A stretch of DNA of 64,000 nt from Sphingomonas jatrophae. Its GTDB lineage: Bacteria; Pseudomonadota; Alphaproteobacteria; Sphingomonadales; Sphingomonadaceae. Numbering within the stretch: position 1 is the first letter of the stretch; each line of letters begins with the position of its first letter. Under the pieces are notes generated by a model. The model did no database searches and was not told where the DNA came from. It saw nothing but the letters and a program-made list of their open reading frames with translations. The DNA lies in NCBI RefSeq assembly GCF_900113315.1, contig NZ_FOZG01000001.1:1898230-1962229 (forward strand), read 5' to 3'. The translations under genes were made by a program, and so were the position numbers. Below, piece by piece: positions 58,705 through 64,000 of the stretch.

Positions 58705-59188
58705 GGCCGTCGCGGTCGCGGACGATGTGGTTCCGCTGTTCAAAGGCGCGATGCGGCGGCTCGCCTCCGCCGTCGGCGTCGTCACGGCAGAGGGGCCGGA
58801 CGGCGTCACCGGCATGGCGGCGACGTCGATCACCTCGCTGACGATGGATCCGCCGGCGGTGCTGGTCTGCGTCAATCGCTCGGCCAGCCTGCACGCCTGC
58901 CTGTCGCAAGGCTGCGCGTTCAACATCAACATCCTGTCGCGCCACCAGCGCGACATCTCCTCCGCCTTCGGCGGCGCGGTCGCGCGAGAGCTGCGCTTCA
59001 CCGTCGGCGCCTGGACCCCCGATCATCGCGGCCTCGCCATGCTCGACGATGCGCAGGCCAATCTCTCCTGCGTGGTCGATGCGATCTGGCCCTATGGCAC
59101 GCACAGCATCGTCGTCGGCCGGGTCGAGGCGGTGCGGCTGACGGGCGAGGTCGCGCCGCTCATCTACCAGGACGGAACCTATCTGTGA
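58697..59188 (+). CDS. hsaB: HsaB-like flavin reductase
   Basis: 163 residues from a GTG at 58697, overlapping hsaD by 8 bp. Flavin reductase-like split-barrel domain: FKGAMRRLASAVGVVTAEG, GMAATSITSLTMDPPAVLVC, FNINILSRHQRDISSAFGG. It supplies FMNH2 or FADH2 from NADH to HsaA. The stop overlaps the next GTG (GTGA). The ribosome-binding site is weak, which suggests reliance on coupling with hsaD. Confidence 0.85.
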   Translation: MTEAVAVADDVVPLFKGAMRRLASAVGVVTAEGPDGVTGMAATSITSLTMDPPAVLVCVNRSASLHACLSQGCAFNINILSRHQRDISSAFGGAVARELRFTVGAWTPDHRGLAMLDDAQANLSCVVDAIWPYGTHSIVVGRVEAVRLTGEVAPLIYQDGTYL

Positions 59189-59973
59189 GCGACACTGACG
59201 GGCGCATCGACGCCTTCGCCGACGAACTCTATTCCGCGCTGCGCGAGCGCCGCACCGTGCCGCCGCTGATGGCGCGCGATACGACGCTGACGATCGACGA
59301 CGCTTACGCCATCTCGCTGGGCGCGCTGGAGCGGCGCACGGCGGATGGCGAGCGGATCGTCGGCAAGAAGATCGGCGTCACCTCCAAGGCGGTGCAGGAC
59401 ATGCTGGGCGTCCACCAGCCCGATTTCGGCTTCCTGACCGACCGCATGTGGGTGAAAGGCGACATCGACGTCGAAGCCCACGGCCTGATCCAGCCGCGTG
59501 CCGAGGCGGAGATCGCCTTCATCCTGAAGAGCGACCTGAACGGCCCCGGCGTGACCGCCGAGGACGTGCTCGCCGCGACGGAGAGCATCGCGCCCTGCTT
59601 CGAGATCGTCGACAGCCGGATCGACGACTGGAAGATCGGCATCGTCGATACCGTCGCCGACAACGCGTCGTGCGGCGTGTTCGTGATCGGCGAGGCCCGC
59701 GTCGACCCGCGCGGGCTCGACCTGCCGGCGCTGCACGTCACCGTCACCAAGAATGGCGAGCCTTTGTCCGAAGGCTATGGCTCGGCGGTGCAGGGCTCCC
59801 CGCTGCAGGCGGTGGCGTGGCTGGCTAATACGCTCGGCGCGCACGGCGTCACGCTGAACAAGGGCGACGTGATCCTGTCCGGCAGCCTCGTGCCGCTGGC
59901 GCCGGCCAAGGCGGGCGACCTGTTCGAAATGGAATTGCACGGCATCGGGCGCTGCGCCGCCCGCTTCGTCTGA
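59185..59973 (+). CDS. hsaE: HsaE-like 2-hydroxypenta/hexa-dienoate hydratase
   Basis: 262 residues from the GTG at 59185. Fumarylacetoacetase-type hydratase: GERIVGKKIGVTSKAVQDML, HQPDFGFLTDRMW, RAEAEIAFIL (acidic metal ligands), CFEIVDSRIDDWKI and the LSGSLVPLAPAKAGD block. It hydrates 2-hydroxyhexa-2,4-dienoate to 4-hydroxy-2-oxohexanoate. In sequence with hsaG and hsaF it gives pyruvate and propionyl-CoA. Confidence 0.88.
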   Translation: MSDTDGRIDAFADELYSALRERRTVPPLMARDTTLTIDDAYAISLGALERRTADGERIVGKKIGVTSKAVQDMLGVHQPDFGFLTDRMWVKGDIDVEAHGLIQPRAEAEIAFILKSDLNGPGVTAEDVLAATESIAPCFEIVDSRIDDWKIGIVDTVADNASCGVFVIGEARVDPRGLDLPALHVTVTKNGEPLSEGYGSAVQGSPLQAVAWLANTLGAHGVTLNKGDVILSGSLVPLAPAKAGDLFEMELHGIGRCAARFV

Positions 59974-59985
59974 GGAGTATCAAGG

Positions 59986-60930
59986 GTGGCGAAGGTCAAG
60001 GCGGCGATTATCGGTTCGGGCAATATCGGCACCGATCTGATGATCAAGATGATCAAATATCCCCAGAATATGGAGCTGGTGGCGGTCGTCGGCATCGACG
60101 AGAAGTCGGAAGGGCTGGCGATGGCGCGCGAGCGCGGCGTTGCGACCACGCACGAGGGCATCGATGGCCTGAAGGCGATGGATGTCTATCCCGAGATCGG
60201 CATCGTGTTCGACGCGACTTCGGCCTATGCCCACAAGGTCCACGATGCGGCGCTGCGCGCGGATGGCAAGCAGGTGGTGGATCTCACCCCCGCGGCGATC
60301 GGCCCGTTCACCATCCCGCCGGTCAACATGGAAGCGCATCTCGACCAGCCGAACGTCAACATGGTGACGTGCGGCGGGCAGGCGACGATCCCGATGGTCG
60401 CCGCGGTCTCCCAGGTCGCCAAGGTCCATTATGCCGAGATCGTCGCCTCGGTGTCGTCGCGCTCGGCCGGGCCCGGCACGCGCGCCAATATCGACGAGTT
60501 CACCCGCACGACGGCTGCCGCGATCGAGCAGGTCGGCGGAGCGGAGAAGGGCAAGGCGATCATCATCCTCAACCCCGCCGAGCCGCCGATGATCATGCGC
60601 GACACGGTGTTCACCCTGTCCGACGGCGCCGACGAGGAAGCGATCCGCGCCTCCGTGCACGCAATGGTCGAGAAGGTGCAGAAATATGTGCCCGGCTACC
60701 GCCTGAAGCAGGAGGTGCAGTTCGAGCGCTATGGCGACAACAACAAGCTGAAGATCCCCGGCCGCGGCGAGTTCACCGGGGTCAAGACCTCGGTGTTCCT
60801 CGAGGTCGAGGGCGCGGGCGATTACCTACCCAGCTATTCCGGCAATCTCGACATCATGACCGCGGCGGCAAAGGCGACGGGTGAATTGCTCGCGCAGAAG
60901 CTGCTCGACCGGCAGCAGGTGAACGCATGA
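59986..60930 (+). CDS. hsaG: HsaG-like acylating propionaldehyde/acetaldehyde dehydrogenase
   Basis: 314 residues from a GTG at 59986. NAD motif [10 protein letters not shown] (9-18) and catalytic C129 in [32 protein letters not shown] is the conserved C-terminal block. It converts propanal from HsaF into propionyl-CoA with CoA and NAD, in a channelled complex with HsaF. Its stop overlaps the hsaF start (ATGA), as in other aldolase-dehydrogenase pairs. Confidence 0.9.
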   Translation: MAKVKAAIIGSGNIGTDLMIKMIKYPQNMELVAVVGIDEKSEGLAMARERGVATTHEGIDGLKAMDVYPEIGIVFDATSAYAHKVHDAALRADGKQVVDLTPAAIGPFTIPPVNMEAHLDQPNVNMVTCGGQATIPMVAAVSQVAKVHYAEIVASVSSRSAGPGTRANIDEFTRTTAAAIEQVGGAEKGKAIIILNPAEPPMIMRDTVFTLSDGADEEAIRASVHAMVEKVQKYVPGYRLKQEVQFERYGDNNKLKIPGRGEFTGVKTSVFLEVEGAGDYLPSYSGNLDIMTAAAKATGELLAQKLLDRQQVNA

Positions 60931-61961
60931 CCTTCGACGTGCAGACCCAGAAGCTCTACATCCAGGACGTTACGCTCCGCGATGGCATGCACGCCATCCG
61001 CCACATGTACGGCATCGATCATGTCGCGGCGATCGCCAAGGCGCTCGACCAGGCGGGCGTGGATGCGATCGAGGTGGCGCATGGCGACGGCCTGTCGGGC
61101 ACCAGCTTCAACTACGGCTTCGGCGCGCACACCGACTGGGAGTGGCTGGAAGCGGTGGCCGAGGTGCTGGACAAGGCCGTCCTCACCACGCTGATCCTGC
61201 CGGGCCTCGGCACCGTCGAAGAGCTGCGCCGCGCTTATGATCTCGGCGTCCGCTCGGTCCGGGTCGCGACGCATTGCACCGAGGCGGATGTCTCCAAGCA
61301 GCATATCGGCATCGCCCGCGATCTCGGCATGGACGTGTCGGGCTTCCTGATGATGAGCCACATGATCGAGCCCGAAGCGCTGGCGCAACAGGCGCTCCTC
61401 ATGGAGAGCTATGGCGCGCACTGCGTCTATGTCACGGACAGCGGCGGCGCGCTGGACATGGACGGCGTGCGCGATCGTTTCCGTGCTTATGACCGCGTGC
61501 TCAAGCCCGAGACGCAGCGTGGCATGCACGCGCACCACAATCTCTCGCTCGGCGTCGCCAACTCGATCGTCGCGGCGCAGGAAGGCGCGGTGCGGATCGA
61601 CGCCAGCCTCGCCGGCATGGGCGCGGGCGCGGGCAATGCGCCGCTCGAAGTGTTCGTCGCCGCCGCCGACCGCAAGGGCTGGAACCATGGCTGCGACGTG
61701 ATGGCGCTGATGGATGCGGCGGAGGATCTCGTCCGCCCGCTTCAGGATCGCCCGGTGCGTGTCGATCGCGAGACGCTCGCGCTCGGCTATGCCGGCGTCT
61801 ATTCCTCCTTCCTCCGCCATGCCGAGAAGGCGGCGGGCGATTACGGCCTCGATACGCGGGCGATCCTGGTCGAGCTTGGCCGTCGCAAGATGGTTGGGGG
61901 CCAGGAGGACATGATCGTCGACGTGGCGCTGGATCTGGTGAAGGCGCGCGACGCCGCCTGA
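60927..61961 (+). CDS. hsaF: HsaF-like 4-hydroxy-2-oxoacid aldolase
   Basis: A 344-residue DRE-TIM metalloaldolase: [15 protein letters not shown] places the catalytic Arg-Asp and His (R18, D19, H22), [13 protein letters not shown] has the metal histidines and [17 protein letters not shown] closes the barrel. The C-terminal helical domain binds HsaG. It splits 4-hydroxy-2-oxohexanoate into pyruvate and propanal. It ends the plus-strand hsa operon. Confidence 0.9.
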   Translation: MTFDVQTQKLYIQDVTLRDGMHAIRHMYGIDHVAAIAKALDQAGVDAIEVAHGDGLSGTSFNYGFGAHTDWEWLEAVAEVLDKAVLTTLILPGLGTVEELRRAYDLGVRSVRVATHCTEADVSKQHIGIARDLGMDVSGFLMMSHMIEPEALAQQALLMESYGAHCVYVTDSGGALDMDGVRDRFRAYDRVLKPETQRGMHAHHNLSLGVANSIVAAQEGAVRIDASLAGMGAGAGNAPLEVFVAAADRKGWNHGCDVMALMDAAEDLVRPLQDRPVRVDRETLALGYAGVYSSFLRHAEKAAGDYGLDTRAILVELGRRKMVGGQEDMIVDVALDLVKARDAA

Positions 61962-61974
61962 GCCGGCACGCGGA

Positions 61975-62991
61975 TCAGGCGAGGCTGGCGACGCTCGTCA
62001 GCACCAGCCGGACCAGATCCGCTTGTCCCCGTGTCGCCGTCTTGGCGTAGAGCCGCTTGGAGTAATTGCGCGCCGTCTCGATTGTCAGGCCGAGCGCGGT
62101 GGCGGCATCGGCAAGGCTTTCACCCTCCGCCAGGCGGACGGCCAGCCGCGCCTCGCCCGCGGATAAAGCGAACAGCCGCACCAGCGCGTCGGCCGCACCT
62201 TCCCCCAGCATAGGCGCCACCCGCGTCAGCGCAACAACGGTGGGCATGGTCGAGGCGGCGAGCGGGCGCTCGGGCACCGGCACGGCGAGCAGATCGAGCG
62301 GCGGATCGCCGGCGCCCTGCACCGCCATCGGCAGCGCAGCAGGAAGCTGCCCCAGCGGCCGCTCGCCCGGAGGCGCGGAGCCGCCGCGGTCGAGCGGGCG
62401 CGCCTCCCGGTCGAGCGCCGTCCAGCCGACGCCTGCGCGCCGCAGCGCATCGTCCGCCACCGCCGCGCGGAATCTGGCCCGGTCCAGCTCGGCCAGCGTG
62501 CGCAGCGCGATCGACAGATGCGGCGCGAGCGACGAGAGCAGGGCGCTGTCCGCCGCAGAGAAATCGTCCGCCGTGCGCGTCACGCTCAGCCATGCACTGC
62601 CGCCGCCACGCTCGGTGATCCGCATGAAGCGGCCGAAGCGGATGCCGATCCGCTCGAGATAGTCGCGCTGGAAACGGCTGTGGCCGGCATCCTGCGGGTC
62701 CATCATTTCGGTTGCGGCATAGACGCGGCCGGGCCGCAGCCGGTGATAGGGCGTTGGATCGAGTCCGGCGAGGTGATCGAGCCGGTCCGCCTGGGATCGC
62801 ACGTCGCGGCCGGCGAACCACTGTGCCGCGCGGTGGATCGGCGTGTCGCCCTGCGCGACGATCAGTGAAACATGATCGGCGCGCGTCCGGCGTAACATGC
62901 GGCCGAGGAACGTCGCCCAGCGCGGCTCCTCATGCACGCCGTCGTGCAGCACGGTCAGCAGATCGATCTCGTCGGAGCGGGAGAGCGTCAC
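61975..62991 (-). CDS. LuxR-family transcriptional regulator
   Basis: 338 residues from a GTG at 62991 (GAGGA upstream); a start at 63048 would bury the 20-bp palindrome in the coding sequence. The C-terminus is a LuxR HTH (LSAGEARLAVRLAEGESLADAA, then LGLTIETARNYSKRLYAKT). The N-terminal 250 residues look like a GAF/PAS-type sensor with no receiver domain. The steroid regulator TeiR/TesR of Comamonas is also LuxR-type, so a role in sensing steroid and switching the hsa operon is a fair inference. It converges with hsaF. Confidence 0.8.
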   Translation of the reverse strand: MTLSRSDEIDLLTVLHDGVHEEPRWATFLGRMLRRTRADHVSLIVAQGDTPIHRAAQWFAGRDVRSQADRLDHLAGLDPTPYHRLRPGRVYAATEMMDPQDAGHSRFQRDYLERIGIRFGRFMRITERGGGSAWLSVTRTADDFSAADSALLSSLAPHLSIALRTLAELDRARFRAAVADDALRRAGVGWTALDREARPLDRGGSAPPGERPLGQLPAALPMAVQGAGDPPLDLLAVPVPERPLAASTMPTVVALTRVAPMLGEGAADALVRLFALSAGEARLAVRLAEGESLADAATALGLTIETARNYSKRLYAKTATRGQADLVRLVLTSVASLA

Positions 62992-63004
62992 GGTAATCCT
63001 CGGC

Positions 63005-63024
63005 CACCTCCCATATGGGAGGTG
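63005..63024. promoter_or_regulatory. 20-bp perfect palindrome between luxR and cysD
   Basis: CACCTCCCATATGGGAGGTG is perfectly symmetric over 20 bp. LuxR-type regulators bind boxes of 18-20 bp with this symmetry. It lies 13 bp upstream of the LuxR start and 59 bp upstream of cysD, in their shared spacer. Autoregulation is the simplest reading. Confidence 0.6.
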
Positions 63025-63083
63025 CAGCGCGAAGCAAAGTGCATACATCCATCCATCAGGAGCGGATCCAGGAAGGACGACCG

Positions 63084-64000
63084 ATGGCGCAGGACGCGCA
63101 GACCCTCACGCATCTCGAACGGTTGGAAGCGGAAAGCATCCACATCCTCCGCGAAGTCGTCGCCGAATGCGAGAAGCCGGTGATGCTCTATTCGGTGGGC
63201 AAGGACTCGGCGGTGATGCTGCATCTCGCCCGCAAGGCATTCTATCCGTCGCCGCCGCCATTTCCGCTGCTCCATGTCGATACGACGTGGAAGTTCAAGG
63301 CGATGTACGAGCTGCGCGACCGCATGGCGCGTGAGAGCGGCATGGAACTCCTCGTTTACCATAATCAGGAGGCGAAGGATCGCGGCATCAACCCGTTCGA
63401 TCATGGCGCGCTCCACACCGACATGTGGAAGACGGAGGGGCTGAAGCAGGCGCTCGACCTCTATGGCTTCGACGCGGCGTTCGGCGGCGCGCGGCGCGAC
63501 GAGGAGAAGAGCCGCGCCAAGGAGCGCGTGTTCAGCTTCCGCTCGGCCAATCACCGCTGGGATCCGAAGAACCAGCGGCCGGAGCTGTGGAATCTCTATA
63601 ATGCCCGCAAGAACAAGGGCGAGAGCATCCGCGTCTTCCCGATCAGCAACTGGACCGAGCTGGACATCTGGCAGTATATCCAGCTGAACGACGTGCCGAT
63701 CGTGCCGCTCTATTTCAGCGCCAAGCGGCCGACCTACGTGCATGACGGCCAGCTGTTCATGGCGGACGATCCCGAGCGGCTGGAGCAGACGCTCGGCCGC
63801 AAGCCCGACATCGTCGAGCGCTCGATCCGCTTCCGTACGCTCGGCTGCTTCCCGCTGACGGGCGCAGTCGAGAGCGAGGCCAAGACGCTGTCCGAGGTGA
63901 TCCAGGAGACGCTGCTCACCACGACGTCCGAGCGCCAGGGCCGCGTGATCGACAAGGATGCCGGCGGCGCCGGCATGGAGAAGAAGAAGCAGGAGGGGTA
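63084..64000 (+). CDS. cysD: Sulfate adenylyltransferase subunit 2 (CysD), truncated by window end
   Basis: 305 codons visible from the ATG at 63084 (AAGGACGACC upstream); the last bases, GGG TA, run off the edge. PP-loop: [20 protein letters not shown], then [31 protein letters not shown] and [14 protein letters not shown]. CysD with CysN makes adenosine phosphosulfate from sulfate and ATP. The C-terminal [10 protein letters not shown] matches the usual end of the family, so only a few residues are missing. It is not part of the steroid pathway and marks the cluster's edge. Confidence 0.93.
   Translation, partial: MAQDAQTLTHLERLEAESIHILREVVAECEKPVMLYSVGKDSAVMLHLARKAFYPSPPPFPLLHVDTTWKFKAMYELRDRMARESGMELLVYHNQEAKDRGINPFDHGALHTDMWKTEGLKQALDLYGFDAAFGGARRDEEKSRAKERVFSFRSANHRWDPKNQRPELWNLYNARKNKGESIRVFPISNWTELDIWQYIQLNDVPIVPLYFSAKRPTYVHDGQLFMADDPERLEQTLGRKPDIVERSIRFRTLGCFPLTGAVESEAKTLSEVIQETLLTTTSERQGRVIDKDAGGAGMEKKKQEG

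Noticed and set aside
1..64000. Mobile elements, tRNA/rRNA genes, CRISPR arrays
   Set aside because: No transposase-like frame, terminal repeats, tRNA-like cloverleaf, rRNA stretch or regularly spaced repeats were noticed on reading.

Overview
The window is a high-GC, densely coded stretch from a Gram-negative bacterium, probably an alphaproteobacterium of the Sphingomonadales. That placement is inferred from a TonB-dependent receptor with a signal peptide, the GC-rich codon use, many GTG starts and a mix of SDR, EthD and SnoaL-like genes. No rRNA, tRNA, CRISPR array or insertion sequence was seen. Almost every gene fits one theme: aerobic steroid (sterol, bile acid or androgen) catabolism by the 9,10-seco pathway.

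Region 1 (31-10847, +) is a side-chain operon. It holds a Coq4-like protein, an alpha/beta hydrolase, a FATP-type acyl-CoA ligase and then a full counterpart of the actinobacterial igr set (ChsE2, ChsH2, ChsE1, ChsH1, Ltp2), which removes the last three side-chain carbons as propionyl-CoA. An MFS transporter and an EthD-SnoaL fusion follow. Region 2 (10852-16658) has two divergent units. The minus unit encodes a ketosteroid isomerase, an EthD protein, an Old Yellow Enzyme-type flavoprotein and a TIM-barrel protein; the plus unit encodes a SnoaL-like protein and a zinc alcohol dehydrogenase. Region 3 (16646-22960) has a LysR regulator divergent from a KshA-type Rieske 9alpha-hydroxylase, two SDRs and a TonB receptor. 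Region 4 (22950-28618) has an AraC regulator and an operon for a divergent B12-dependent acyl-CoA mutase (large and small subunits plus MeaB chaperone).

Region 5 (28640-37842) is accessory: SDRs including a 3alpha-hydroxysteroid dehydrogenase-like enzyme, an AraC regulator, a DUF1214 protein, a zinc dehydrogenase, a luciferase-like monooxygenase and one protein I do not recognise. Region 6 (56359 down to 37877, -) is one nearly gapless run of about 18.5 kb: hsaC followed by the steroid C/D-ring (HIP) pathway (ipdA, ipdB, enoyl-CoA hydratase, ipdC, echA20, two fadE, fadA6, a PaaY-like protein, SnoaL, SDR, fadE, ipdF-like, MaoC, KSI, thiolase, fadE30, fadD3, an epoxide hydrolase-like protein). 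Region 7 (56622-61961, +) carries the rest of the A/B-ring meta-cleavage pathway (hsaA, D, B, E, G, F). A LuxR-type regulator closes the cluster, and cysD (assimilatory sulfate activation) marks the edge; it is cut by the window end.

Taken together: side chain to androstenedione plus propionyl-CoA (region 1); 9alpha-hydroxylation (KshA); A/B-ring opening and meta-cleavage (Hsa); C/D-ring degradation (FadD3, FadE30, Ipd, EchA20, FadA6). A 3-ketosteroid delta1-dehydrogenase (KstD/TesH) and a KshA reductase (KshB) are not in the window, so they must lie elsewhere if the pathway is complete. The most unusual locus is the B12 mutase, whose three hallmark MCM active-site residues are all replaced.
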